From Chloroflexota bacterium (lineage in GTDB: Bacteria; Chloroflexota; Dehalococcoidia; Lucifugimonadales; UBA2985), in assembly GCA_028877205.1 (NCBI GenBank), contig JAPPHY010000012.1:43821-107820 (forward strand): a stretch of DNA of 64,000 nucleotides, written 5' to 3'. The notes below the pieces were generated by a model. It made no database searches and was not told the origin of the DNA. It was given only the letters and a program-made list of their open reading frames with translations. Numbering within the stretch: the stretch's first letter is position 1; each line of letters starts with the position of its first letter. Shown here in pieces: positions 42,010 to 50,621 of this stretch. Made by a program: the position numbers and the translations under genes.

Positions 42010-43005
42010 ATGACTCGACTTACGTACAGCTCCCACGAATACGCAGGCGTCTCGGATATGTACGCCATGCTCGGGCTGGTCTCCGCTTCCTGGAAGCGCA
42101 ACTGGCCCCGCAACCGCTTCCACGTGGGGGACGTGTGGTGGTACCTGGGCCTGGGCCGCGAGGAGACACCGGACCGTCCGCACCCTTCGATCAGGTTGTG
42201 GGCTGACAGCGACGGCGGTGCAGTTGGGTTCGCGTGGCTGGACGGCCCCGGCTCAGGCGACGTGCTCGTGCATCCCGATCACCGACAGCGGGGCATCGAG
42301 GAGGAGATTCTGGCGTGGCTGGAGGAGCGGCACCGTATCGAGGCCGCGCCGGATGGGGGCGAGTCCACGCTGGAGACCGGCAGCTACGGCGACCCGTACT
42401 GGAAGTCGCTGCTGGTATCGAATGGATTTCGGCGCGACGACAGCGTGGATGGCTGGCCCCTATACTGGCGCTCTCTTGACGCGCTGGAGCCCAGCGCGCC
42501 GCCCGAAGGCTTCGTAGTGCGCGAGGTCGCCGGTGAGCACGAGGCCACCGCCCGCACGATGGTGCAGCGCGAGGCGTTCGCCAACCTTGACTTCGACATG
42601 CCGGGCCGACCGGCGGGCCGCAGGGCGCCTCCCGCGGAGCGCGCCGAGATCGAGCGGCGGACGCGCATCTACAGGAACATCATGAGGCTGCAAGGATACC
42701 GCCGCGAGCTGGACATAGTCGCGGAGACTGCGAACGGCGACCTCGCCGCGTGCTGCACCTGCTGGCTGGACGAGGACAACCTCGTGGGTGAGTTCGAGCC
42801 AGTGGGGTGCCACCCCGACTTCCGCCAGCGGGGTCTCACCCGCTCGGCCATGTTCGAGGCGATGCGGCGGCTCAGATCGCTTGGCGCGGAGGCCGCAGTG
42901 GTGAGCACCCATCCGCTCAACACGCCGGCAAAGGCGCTATACAAGTCCTGCGGGTTCGAGCTTGTGTTCCTGGACCCGCTCTACCGCAAGACGTTCGCGG
43001 GCTAG
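42010..43005 (+). CDS. Tandem GNAT acetyltransferase-like protein
   Basis: The 331-residue product has two GNAT-like domains. The N-terminal half has the HPDHRQRGIEEEIL segment resembling the acetyl-CoA-binding RxxGxA motif, and the C-terminal half has PDFRQRGLTRSAMFEAMRRLR, a clear motif A, followed by NTPAKALYKSCGFELV. Double-GNAT proteins are often mycothiol-synthase-like; the substrate is unknown. It starts six bases after pth and shares its stop bases (CTAG) with the convergent MFS gene. Confidence 0.82.
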   Translation: MTRLTYSSHEYAGVSDMYAMLGLVSASWKRNWPRNRFHVGDVWWYLGLGREETPDRPHPSIRLWADSDGGAVGFAWLDGPGSGDVLVHPDHRQRGIEEEILAWLEERHRIEAAPDGGESTLETGSYGDPYWKSLLVSNGFRRDDSVDGWPLYWRSLDALEPSAPPEGFVVREVAGEHEATARTMVQREAFANLDFDMPGRPAGRRAPPAERAEIERRTRIYRNIMRLQGYRRELDIVAETANGDLAACCTCWLDEDNLVGEFEPVGCHPDFRQRGLTRSAMFEAMRRLRSLGAEAAVVSTHPLNTPAKALYKSCGFELVFLDPLYRKTFAG

Positions 43006-44393
43006 CGAGGGCCCGAAGGATCGCCTGCCTCCGCCGCGACCGCCTCCTGTGCCGACCCAGCCGACACACTCGCCGCCTCGCGGTCCACGCGCCGCACCGA
43101 CGAGTTCGCCAGCAGAATGGCAACCAGCAGCCCGGTCGAGATCAGGCCCATCATCGCTGTGGCCGCCGCCGCGCCCCACTCCTCGGCAGCCGCGCCGAGC
43201 ATAACCATCCCCACGGGGCCTATGCCCACCGCTATCATGCGTATGCTCAGCACCCGGCCCCTTATGTAGTCGGGCGATATGACCTGCACCAGGGTAAAGT
43301 TGCTGGTCATGAAGATCTGGAGCAGATAGCCCACTATCAGGGCCAGCGCCAGCGAGAGCAGAAACACTGTGGACACGGCGAACAGAGCGATGAACACGCC
43401 CAGCGCGAGGCCTCCCGCCAGCATCAGCAGCTTCATCTGCCTTGGGTTGCTGAAGGCCGCCACGGAGATAGATCCCGCGATTGCTCCCGCGCCGCCCATC
43501 GCGCCCAGCCAGCCCAAGCCGCTCTCGCCCGCGTTCAGGATGTCCCGGGCGAAGACCGGCAGCAGCGTTTGGTACGGCATGGCGAACACCGTCGTGACCG
43601 TGCCCATCAGCATCAACCCGATGAGCACGTTAGCGCGCCGCACGTAACCAAATCCCTGAACTATGCTGCCCAGCACGGTAGACTGCTGAGGCGCACCGAC
43701 CGCTCCCGCCGTCCTGGGAATTCTGAGCGCGAAGAGCAGCGCCAGCGCGGGCGCAAGCACCGCACACGCCGCCACGAACGTGAACCCCATGTCGAACGCG
43801 GCGAGCAGGTAGCCGGCCAGCGCCGGGCCCACCAGCATGGCAGCGCTGAATATCGTCGTGAAGAGCGCCACGCCGCTCGCCAAGTCCTGTCGCTCGACGA
43901 GGTTGCCCACGGAGGCGGCCCTGGCCGGCATCCCCAGCGAGAAGCCGACGCCGTGCAGCGCCGTCAGCGCAAACACGTGCCACACCTCTACGACGTCCGT
44001 CAGGATGACTACCGCCAGCGCCAGGACGATGACGAAGTTGAAGACGTCGCTGGCGATGAGCACCAGCTTGCGGTTCGCCCGGTCGGCAATGGCCCCGCCG
44101 AACACCGAGAACGCGAGCATGGGCGCCATGCCGATTGCATTCACCCCCGTCACCATGAACTCCGAGTCGGTCAGCTCCAGCACGAGCCACCCGCGCGCGA
44201 TCATCGTCATGAAGAATGACGTGATGGAGACCAGAGAGGCGGCCCAGAAGATGCGAAACTGTGGATAGGCAAGGGCGCGCAGGGGCCCTAGGCGACGCGC
44301 AGGGCGGCTGCCCTCAACCGCAGATTGGCCTCCGTTGGTGCTGATGACGGTCTCCCAATGGTACGTGTGCCGGCGCCACAGGAACGCAGCCAC
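43002..44393 (-). CDS. MFS transporter (EmrB/enterobactin-exporter-like)
   Basis: The protein of about 463 residues has about twelve hydrophobic helices with GGAIADRANRKLVLIASD after helix 2, an MFS marker, and a C-terminus with an interspersed Ala/Glu tail. The start is unsure: no in-frame ATG precedes the first helix; a GTG at 44393 is used here, and the conserved part begins around LRALAYPQFRIFW. It is convergent with the GNAT gene (overlapping CTAG) and divergent from the D-2-hydroxyacid dehydrogenase. Confidence 0.75.
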   Translation of the reverse strand: MAAFLWRRHTYHWETVISTNGGQSAVEGSRPARRLGPLRALAYPQFRIFWAASLVSITSFFMTMIARGWLVLELTDSEFMVTGVNAIGMAPMLAFSVFGGAIADRANRKLVLIASDVFNFVIVLALAVVILTDVVEVWHVFALTALHGVGFSLGMPARAASVGNLVERQDLASGVALFTTIFSAAMLVGPALAGYLLAAFDMGFTFVAACAVLAPALALLFALRIPRTAGAVGAPQQSTVLGSIVQGFGYVRRANVLIGLMLMGTVTTVFAMPYQTLLPVFARDILNAGESGLGWLGAMGGAGAIAGSISVAAFSNPRQMKLLMLAGGLALGVFIALFAVSTVFLLSLALALIVGYLLQIFMTSNFTLVQVISPDYIRGRVLSIRMIAVGIGPVGMVMLGAAAEEWGAAAATAMMGLISTGLLVAILLANSSVRRVDREAASVSAGSAQEAVAAEAGDPSGPR

Positions 44394-44408
44394 CTGTGAC
44401 CTGAGAAC

Positions 44409-44438
44409 CAGTATACTCCTTTCGGTTGTGCAGTATAC
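44409..44438. promoter_or_regulatory. Direct repeat between divergent MFS and dehydrogenase genes
   Basis: CAGTATAC occurs at 44409-44416 and again at 44431-44438, 22 bases (two helical turns) apart. The GTATAC core is palindromic. It lies within the 145-base gap between the two divergent genes, where promoters of both must sit, and may be an operator or a pair of -10 elements. Confidence 0.4.
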
Positions 44439-44538
44439 GGGCCGGCAGCCCCCCCTTCCTTGCCCCAACGGACGCTCGCAACATATAATCATGCTGCCCG
44501 CCTTCAGCCGGGCACCCCATCGACACAAGGAGGTGGAC

Positions 44539-45516
44539 ATGGCTGCCAGGATCGCATACCTCTCTCCCAACGCGGAACAGATGGAGCACTTCGAAAGACT
44601 GAGCGCCGGTGGAGAGGAGATCGTCTGGGTCGACTCCAACCAGCCCGTGGAGAAGCAGGCTGAGGACCTGCGCGGCGTGGTCGCCGTCATCCCGACGCCG
44701 TCGCGCTACCCCGAGGAGCTTGCGAAGCTCACGCCCTCAGTCCGCCTGGTGCAGACCATCAGCGCCGGCACCAACATGATCGACAAGGTGGCCCTCGGCG
44801 AGCTTGGCATACTGGTCGCCAATAACGGCGGCGGTAATGCCATCGCCGTGGCGGAGCACACGATTGCCCTGATGGTCAGCGCATTTCGCAAATTCCAGCT
44901 CCAGTTCAACAACGTGAAGGAGGGTAGTTGGGCGGGAGACATCCGCGCCAACTGGTTCTCGCAGGCCTACGAGATAGCCGGCAAGACCATCGGTATCGTG
45001 GGACTCGGCCGGATCGGCTCACGGCTCGCGAGGCGCCTCCAGGGATGGGAATGCGACCTCATCTACAGCGACATCATCGACATCGACCCGGCGCTCGAGG
45101 AGGAGCTTCACCTCACGCGCGTGTCGCTGGACGAGCTGCTCACCACCTCCGACATCGTCTCCCTGCACGTGCCGCTCAACCGCAACACCCACCACATGAT
45201 CAGCGACCGCGAGTTCGACATGATGAAGCCGACCGCGCTGCTCGTCAACGCCTGCCGCGGCCCCGTGGTGGACGAGGAGGCGCTGTTCCGCGCCATCCGC
45301 GACAAGAAGATCGCGGTCGCAGCGCTGGACGTCACGGAGGAGGAGCCCACGCCGGTCGACAACCCGCTGCTCCAGTTCGACAACGTGCTCATCACGCCGC
45401 ACCTGGCCGCATTGGCGATTGAGTCGCACGAGCGGAGCCGCGCCTTCGCTGTGTACAACACGCAGAGGGTGGCACGAGGCGAGGAGCCGGAGTCCGTCGT
45501 TCCGCCGGACGATTAG
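44539..45516 (+). CDS. D-2-hydroxyacid dehydrogenase family protein
   Basis: The ATG at 44539 follows AAGGAGGTG. The 325-residue protein is an NAD-dependent D-isomer dehydrogenase: NAD loop GIVGLGRIGSRLARR near residue 155, catalytic Arg in VNACRGPVVDE, Glu in DVTEEEP and His in ITPHLAA. A standard substrate specificity (lactate, glycerate, phosphoglycerate) cannot be read from the sequence; there is no ACT domain, so SerA is unlikely. It is convergent with a tRNA-Glu gene. Confidence 0.88.
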   Translation: MAARIAYLSPNAEQMEHFERLSAGGEEIVWVDSNQPVEKQAEDLRGVVAVIPTPSRYPEELAKLTPSVRLVQTISAGTNMIDKVALGELGILVANNGGGNAIAVAEHTIALMVSAFRKFQLQFNNVKEGSWAGDIRANWFSQAYEIAGKTIGIVGLGRIGSRLARRLQGWECDLIYSDIIDIDPALEEELHLTRVSLDELLTTSDIVSLHVPLNRNTHHMISDREFDMMKPTALLVNACRGPVVDEEALFRAIRDKKIAVAALDVTEEEPTPVDNPLLQFDNVLITPHLAALAIESHERSRAFAVYNTQRVARGEEPESVVPPDD

Positions 45517-45542
45517 ACGGGACGGCTGCCTGAAATCGGAAG

Positions 45543-45618
45543 TGCCCTCAAGGGGATTCGAACCCCTGATCTCCACCTTGAAAGGGTGGCGTCCTAGGCC
45601 AGGCTAGACGATGAGGGC
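45543..45618 (-). tRNA. tRNA-Glu (anticodon TTC)
   Basis: The minus strand folds as a cloverleaf with acceptor GCCCTCA/TGAGGGC, anticodon stem CCACC/GGTGG and loop CTTTCAA (anticodon TTC) and T arm AGGGG/CCCCT with TTCGAAT. CCA is not encoded. Confidence 0.96.
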
Positions 45619-45672
45619 ACGAGTTTCCGTTACGCGGTCAGCCCGGAGGCGGTTCCGTCGCGGGTGCGAGGG

Positions 45673-46710
45673 CTAGGGGTAGAGCGCCAACTGCTCCAGC
45701 CCCTCGGTTTCCTCAAGCCCCAGCATCAGGTTCATGTTCTGGATGGCCTGCCCGGCTGCGCCCTTCACCAGGTTGTCCAGGCAGCTGACCACCATGAGCC
45801 TGTTGGTGCGCAGGTCCACCGTGGGGTAGATCACGCAGTTGTTATTGCCCAGCGTGTGCTTGGTCATGGGCGACGACCCGACCACCTGGACGAACGGCTC
45901 GTCGCGGTAGAAGCTCTCGTAGAGCGCCCTCAGCTCCTTGATGCCCTCAGGCCCGGATGCGATGGCGCCGTCCTTCAGTGTCGCGTAGCAGGAGTCCAGG
46001 ATGCCGCGCGTCATGGGAATCAGGTGCGGCAGGAAGGTGATCTTTGGGTCGAAGCCGCCGCGGACGCGCCTCAGCTCCTGGGTGATCTCCGGCAGGTGGC
46101 GATGTCCGCTCACCGAGTAGGCGGACACGTTCTCGTTCACCTCCGAGAAGTGGGTGTTGAGGCTGAGTCCGCGGCCCGCCCCCGACACGCCGGACTTCGC
46201 GTCGATGATGATGTCCTCGTGAATGAGGCCCTCGCGAACGGCAGGCGCAAGCGCGAGGATCGCGCCGGTCGGGTAGCAGCCGGGGTTGGCGACCAGCGTG
46301 GCCGAGCGGACGTCGCTGCGGTTCAGCTCCGTCAGCCCGTACACGGACTCCTCGAGGAGCTGCGCCTTGGGATGCGCCACGCCGTACCAGTCCTCGTACT
46401 CGGTGGCGTCCTTCAGGCGGAAGTCGGCGCTAATGTCGATCGACTTCACACCCTGCTCGACGAGAGGTATGAGCGCCTCTGCGCTGGCCGTCTGCGGCAG
46501 TGCCGAGAACACCACGTCAACGCTCTCGGTCACCTCCGCCTCAATCTCCATGTCGATGTCCGACAGGTGGGGGAAGGCCTCGCCCAGCTTCTGGCCCACG
46601 GCGCTACGGCCCGTGACCTGCGTCAGCTCAATGTCCGGGTGACGGTGCAGAATTCGGGCCAACTCTATGCCGGAGTAACCGGTTACGTTGATTATGGCAG
46701 CTTTCTTCAT
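45673..46710 (-). CDS. argC: N-acetyl-gamma-glutamyl-phosphate reductase
   Basis: The start is the ATG at 46710 with GGAGGAG before it. The 345-residue protein has an N-terminal NADP domain (IINVTGYSG, in which the first Gly of the usual GxTGYxG reads Asn), the catalytic C145 in VANPGCYPTGAI, and the HRHLPEI segment. It performs the third step of arginine biosynthesis. The other arg genes are not in the window. The altered glycine is noted, as it may tell of changed cofactor use, though the overall match is good. Confidence 0.93.
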   Translation of the reverse strand: MKKAAIINVTGYSGIELARILHRHPDIELTQVTGRSAVGQKLGEAFPHLSDIDMEIEAEVTESVDVVFSALPQTASAEALIPLVEQGVKSIDISADFRLKDATEYEDWYGVAHPKAQLLEESVYGLTELNRSDVRSATLVANPGCYPTGAILALAPAVREGLIHEDIIIDAKSGVSGAGRGLSLNTHFSEVNENVSAYSVSGHRHLPEITQELRRVRGGFDPKITFLPHLIPMTRGILDSCYATLKDGAIASGPEGIKELRALYESFYRDEPFVQVVGSSPMTKHTLGNNNCVIYPTVDLRTNRLMVVSCLDNLVKGAAGQAIQNMNLMLGLEETEGLEQLALYP

Positions 46711-46812
46711 CTCTCCTCCGTTCGGTCGCAGAGGTAAAGTATAAGGCTTTGTGTGACCTTGGGGCAAGCCGAGGCCCGCGCGCCCGTCTAGGCACTCGCC
46801 TCGCGATTCGAC

Positions 46813-47526
46813 TCACACGCGGAATGCCGACGGGCAACGCTCGCTCAGCACGCACTTGTCGCAGAGCGGCCGTCGCGCACGGCACACCTGCCGCCCGTGC
46901 GCAATTATGTGCACGTGCAGCGCGAACACCCGCTCCGGCGGCACGGACGACTCCAAAGTGTCGTGGGCCTGGTCGGCTGTGACCTTGGGGCCTATCAGCC
47001 CCAGGCGTCGGCTCACGCGGTGGATGTGTGTGTCGACGGGCATCGCCGGCATCCCCAGCGCAAACGACAACACGATGGCCGCCGTCTTGGGGCCCACGCC
47101 GTCCAGCTCACGCAGCCACTGCTTGGCCTCTTCGAGGGGCAGCTGGCAAAGGAAGTCGAGGTCCAGCGACCCGCGCCGCTCGATGATGTCCAGCAGAACG
47201 GCCTTTATTCTCGGCGCCTTGATCCTGGATAGGCCTCCGTTCCAGATAACGCGGGCGATGTCGTCGGGGTCTGCGTCGGCCACGCGCTCCCACGAGCCGA
47301 ACGCGTCCCGGAGACTCTCGTACGCCCTGAACGCGTTCACGTCCGAGTTGTGCTGCGACAGGATGGTGAACACGAGCTCGGACACCGCGTCGAAGCGCGG
47401 CTCCCATTCGACTGGGCCTTGCTCTGCCTCCAGCGCGAGAAGCGCGTCGATGGATGTGAGGCCTGGGCTGCGGTCGCCGTCGCTCTCGAGTGACGCGGCG
47501 CGAGTGGCTCGCTTGGGGGACGGCAT
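46813..47526 (-). CDS. nth: Endonuclease III
   Basis: The ATG at 47526 follows AAGGAG. The 237-residue DNA glycosylase/AP lyase has the helix-hairpin-helix LDGVGPKTAAIVL with catalytic K147, the catalytic Asp in PVDTHIHRVSRRLG (D165), and a C-terminal 4Fe-4S cluster of four cysteines (CRARRPLCDKCVLSERC). It removes oxidised pyrimidines. A tRNA-Gly gene lies 36 bases upstream on the same strand. Confidence 0.94.
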   Translation of the reverse strand: MPSPKRATRAASLESDGDRSPGLTSIDALLALEAEQGPVEWEPRFDAVSELVFTILSQHNSDVNAFRAYESLRDAFGSWERVADADPDDIARVIWNGGLSRIKAPRIKAVLLDIIERRGSLDLDFLCQLPLEEAKQWLRELDGVGPKTAAIVLSFALGMPAMPVDTHIHRVSRRLGLIGPKVTADQAHDTLESSVPPERVFALHVHIIAHGRQVCRARRPLCDKCVLSERCPSAFRV

Positions 47527-47562
47527 GAGGCTCCTTGCGAGGGCGAGTATATTGGTAGAAGG

Positions 47563-47637
47563 TGGAGCGGGAGATGGGATTCGAACCCACGACGTCCGCC
47601 TTGGAAGGGCGGAGCTCTACCGCTGAGCTACTCCCGC
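47563..47637 (-). tRNA. tRNA-Gly (anticodon TCC)
   Basis: The minus strand folds as a cloverleaf with acceptor GCGGGAG/CTCCCGC, anticodon stem CCGCC/GGCGG with loop CTTCCAA (anticodon TCC) and T arm GTGGG/CCCAT with TTCGAAT. Discriminator T is followed by an encoded CCA (47565-47563). Confidence 0.95.
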
Positions 47638-47690
47638 GCCGGCCGAGTCGTTGCTCGGCTACTCAGCCACAATTATAGCAGGGCACTCAT

Positions 47691-47712
47691 GCACGGGGTA
47701 GGGGCCCCGTGC
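47691..47712. terminator. GC-rich hairpin before the T-box promoter
   Basis: GCACGGGG (47691-47698) pairs with CCCCGTGC (47705-47712) around a six-base loop. It ends one base before the -35 hexamer of the next transcription unit. No T run follows on the plus strand, so its role as a terminator is uncertain. Confidence 0.4.
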
Positions 47713-47742
47713 TTGACACTCTCCCGCGCCCGCGTCTATACT
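47713..47742 (+). promoter_or_regulatory. Promoter of the trpS-trpE leader
   Basis: TTGACA (47713-47718) and TATACT (47737-47742) are separated by 18 bases. Transcription should begin near 47749, giving a leader of about 350 bases before trpS, exactly the size of a T-box leader. Confidence 0.8.
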
Positions 47743-47748
47743 CCGCAG

Positions 47749-48046
47749 ACATTTCGCATAGCCTAAGGCTGAGAACGGGGATAGTACGCCTCAAGCGGGG
47801 CTCAGAGAGCCGGGGTAGCTGCGAGCCGGCGCCTGCGCAGAGGTCGAATGGGCCCGGGAGCCGTACGCCGAAGGCCCAATTGCAGGGGCAGTAGGCCGAG
47901 CCGGGGGAGTCCCGTTATAGACTCACGAGCCAACTGCAAACGGCTCGGACGAGATGCGAGAGCTACGGGCGTCGACCCTCGGCTCTCGCAATAAGGGTGG
48001 CACCGCGGAGAAGCCCCGCCCCTTGAAGGGCGGGGCTTCTTGTTTT
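47749..48046 (+). ncRNA. T-box riboswitch (tRNA-Trp specific) with terminator
   Basis: Stem I closes with GGCT (47767-47770) against AGCC and CGGG against CCCG; the specifier loop has AGTA on its 5' side (47783-47786) and GAA-TGG-G on its 3' side, so the specifier codon is TGG (47849-47851), tryptophan. The T-box sequence AATAAGGGTGGCACCGCGG begins at 47990; its TGGC pairs with the CCA end and with a G at tRNA position 73, which tRNA-Trp has. The terminator GCCCCGCCC/GGGCGGGGC (48013-48036) is followed by TTCTTGTTTT. Uncharged tRNA-Trp should allow read-through into trpS and trpE. Confidence 0.93.
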
Positions 48047-48098
48047 GGAGAAGATCTGCGGGCCGCAAAACACCGGCAAAGAGGTACACAGTCTGGAG

Positions 48099-49103
48099 AT
48101 GGACGCATCAAAGCAGCGAATACTGACGGGAATACGTCCCACAGGAGCTCTGCATCTGGGTCACTACGCTGGCGCCTTGGAGAATTGGGTCCGCCTCCAA
48201 GAGCAGTATGACTGCACCTTCCTGATAGCCGACTATCAGGCCCTGGGAGACCACGTAGACGACATCGAGGGTATCCGGCAGTCAGTTCTCGACGTGACGT
48301 TGGACTGGCTGGCGGTAGGCCTGGATCCCCAAAGGAGCACCTTCTGCATCCAGAGCTATATACCGGAACATGCCGAGCTGACCATGCTGCTTTCCATGAT
48401 TACGCCGCTGGGCATGTTGCAACGCAACCCAACACTCAAGAGTGAGTTGCAGGAGCTTGGAAACAGGAGTCCCTCTGTAGGCTTCTACAACTACCCGGTA
48501 AGCCAGGTAGCAGACATACTATTGCCCAAGGCAAATCTGGTGCCTACGGGAGACGATCAGCTGCCTCACATAGAAATGACCAGAGAAATAGCCCGCAGGT
48601 TCAACCGGAACTACGGCCAGGTGTTTCCAGAGCCCCAGTCGCTGGTGGGCCGGGCGTCCCGACTGGTCGGCACTGACGGACAGGCGAAGATGAGCAAGAG
48701 CATTGGCAACTGCATCTACCTGAGCGACGACGCGGAGGTCGTGAACCGGAAGGTCATGGACATGTACACCGACCCCACTCGCATACACGCCACGGACCCA
48801 GGCCACGTGGAAGGCAACCCCGTGTTCATCTATCACGACACGTTTAATCCAGACACCGATGAGGTAGAAGAGCTGAAGGAGCGCTATCAGGCCGGGAGGG
48901 TTGGTGACGTGGAAGTGAAACGCAAGCTGGCGAGCACCCTCAACGATTTCCTGGAACCGATTCGCGAGAGCCGCCGTTACTATGAGAGGTATCCTCAGTT
49001 GGTAAGGGATGCTCTAATTGAAGGAACCGAGCACGCCAGGACCCTTGCAAGGTCGACCATGAACGAGGTGCGGGACTCTATGGGAATCAGCCAATACGTT
49101 TAG
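48099..49103 (+). CDS. trpS: Tryptophanyl-tRNA synthetase
   Basis: The ATG at 48099 starts a 334-residue class I enzyme: [16 protein letters not shown] (HIGH motif) near residue 10, [28 protein letters not shown] and [15 protein letters not shown] (KMSKS motif). It charges tRNA-Trp. The gene stands 50 bases after the T-box terminator. Its GC content is visibly lower than that of its neighbours, so the T-box-trpS block may have been transferred. The open frame begins upstream at 48045 but the extra residues have no family match. Confidence 0.95.
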   Translation: MDASKQRILTGIRPTGALHLGHYAGALENWVRLQEQYDCTFLIADYQALGDHVDDIEGIRQSVLDVTLDWLAVGLDPQRSTFCIQSYIPEHAELTMLLSMITPLGMLQRNPTLKSELQELGNRSPSVGFYNYPVSQVADILLPKANLVPTGDDQLPHIEMTREIARRFNRNYGQVFPEPQSLVGRASRLVGTDGQAKMSKSIGNCIYLSDDAEVVNRKVMDMYTDPTRIHATDPGHVEGNPVFIYHDTFNPDTDEVEELKERYQAGRVGDVEVKRKLASTLNDFLEPIRESRRYYERYPQLVRDALIEGTEHARTLARSTMNEVRDSMGISQYV

Positions 49104-49138
49104 TCAAGGAGCGTTACAATATTCATGGTGAAATCGAA

Positions 49139-50596
49139 ATGAGCAATTGCTACCCAACGCTGGAAGAGGTCAGGGAGCTGTCCAGGCACGGCAACCTGAT
49201 TCCCGTATACCGCGAGATCAACGCGGACCTGGAAACGCCCGTGTCGGCGTACCTCAAGATCGCGCAGGGCCCCCACGCGTTCCTGCTGGAGAGCGTGGAG
49301 GGCGGCGAGCAGCTTGCGCGGTACAGCTTCATCGGCGCCAGCCCCTACCGGGTTGTGGCCACAGGGCCGGGCCGGCCGCACGGCGAGGTGGACCCCCTCA
49401 CGATCGTCGAGGAGGAGCTTGGCCGGCACACGCTTGTCGAGATTCCGGGACTGCCGCGCTTCCACGGCGGCGCCGTCGGATACATCGCCTACGACGCCGT
49501 CCGCTACTACGAGCCGGTGCCGCCGCCCGCCAGCGACTCGCTGGGCCTGCCGGAGTCCGTATTCATGTTCGTGGACACTCTGCTGGTGTTCGACCACGTG
49601 CGCCACAAGATCAAGGTGGTCAGCCATGTGCACCTCGACGGCGGCAGCGTGGAGACTGCCTACGCAGAGGCGGTCGACCGCATCGAGCAGCTCGCCGCAA
49701 TGCTGGATGAGCCACTCACTGTGGAGCGACGCGGCCGCTCGGATGGAGGCACAGGTGATTCACCGGCGTACACGTCCAACATGACCCGCGAGCGGTACGA
49801 GGCAATGGTGGACCGCATCAAGGAGTACGTGTACGCGGGCGACATCATCCAGGCAGTGCCTTCCCAGCGCCTGGCACGGCCCACGCAGGCTGCGCCTCTG
49901 GACGTGTACAGAGCGCTGCGGACTCTCAACCCGTCGCCGTACATGTATTACCTCTCGCTGGAGGACTTCTCCATCGTCGGCGCTTCGCCGGAGCTGCTGG
50001 TGCGCGTCGAGGACGGGCTGGTCTACAACTTCCCGCTCGCCGGTACGCGCCCCCGCGGCGCCTCTGCCGAGCAGGACGAGGAGCTGGCGGCGGAGCTGCG
50101 CGCCGACGAGAAGGAACGCGCCGAGCACATCATGCTTGTGGACCTGGGCCGCAATGACGTCGGACGGGTGTCGCAGCCGGGCACGGTGGAGGTGACGGAC
50201 CTCATGCGCGTGGTGCGCTACTCGCACGTTATGCACCTCGAATCGGAGGTGCGCGGCAGGCTGCGCGACGACCGCACGATCTACGATGCGCTACGCTCCT
50301 GCCTGCCGGCAGGAACGCTCTCAGGCGCGCCGAAGATACGCGCGATGGAGATCATCTCGGAGCAGGAGGGCGAGCGGCGAGGCCCCTACGGCGGCGCGGT
50401 TGGCTACTTCAGCTTCAACGGCAACATGGACACGGCCATCACAATCCGAACGATGGTGATCAAGGACGGCGTGGCGTACATCCAGGCCGGCGGCGGCGTT
50501 GTGGCGGACAGCGTGCCGGCCAGCGAGTACGAGGAAACGCTGCACAAGGCTCGCTCGTCGCTGCGCGCGATCGAGGAGGCGGAGCGCGGCGGCTAG
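49139..50596 (+). CDS. trpE: Anthranilate synthase component I
   Basis: The 485-residue protein has an N-terminal regulatory domain with the LLES motif (FLLESVEGGE, residues about 48-57) for feedback inhibition by tryptophan, and a C-terminal chorismate-binding domain with PSPYMYYL, GTRPRG, HIMLVDLGRND, and GTLSGAPKIRAMEII followed by RRGPYGGAVGYF. It makes anthranilate with TrpG, whose gene is not adjacent. It is 35 bases behind trpS and shares the T-box transcript. A five-codon ORF (49125-49142) overlaps its start. Confidence 0.95.
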   Translation: MSNCYPTLEEVRELSRHGNLIPVYREINADLETPVSAYLKIAQGPHAFLLESVEGGEQLARYSFIGASPYRVVATGPGRPHGEVDPLTIVEEELGRHTLVEIPGLPRFHGGAVGYIAYDAVRYYEPVPPPASDSLGLPESVFMFVDTLLVFDHVRHKIKVVSHVHLDGGSVETAYAEAVDRIEQLAAMLDEPLTVERRGRSDGGTGDSPAYTSNMTRERYEAMVDRIKEYVYAGDIIQAVPSQRLARPTQAAPLDVYRALRTLNPSPYMYYLSLEDFSIVGASPELLVRVEDGLVYNFPLAGTRPRGASAEQDEELAAELRADEKERAEHIMLVDLGRNDVGRVSQPGTVEVTDLMRVVRYSHVMHLESEVRGRLRDDRTIYDALRSCLPAGTLSGAPKIRAMEIISEQEGERRGPYGGAVGYFSFNGNMDTAITIRTMVIKDGVAYIQAGGGVVADSVPASEYEETLHKARSSLRAIEEAERGG

Positions 50597-50621
50597 AGGC
50601 CGCGTGTCGCACGGTGCAAGC

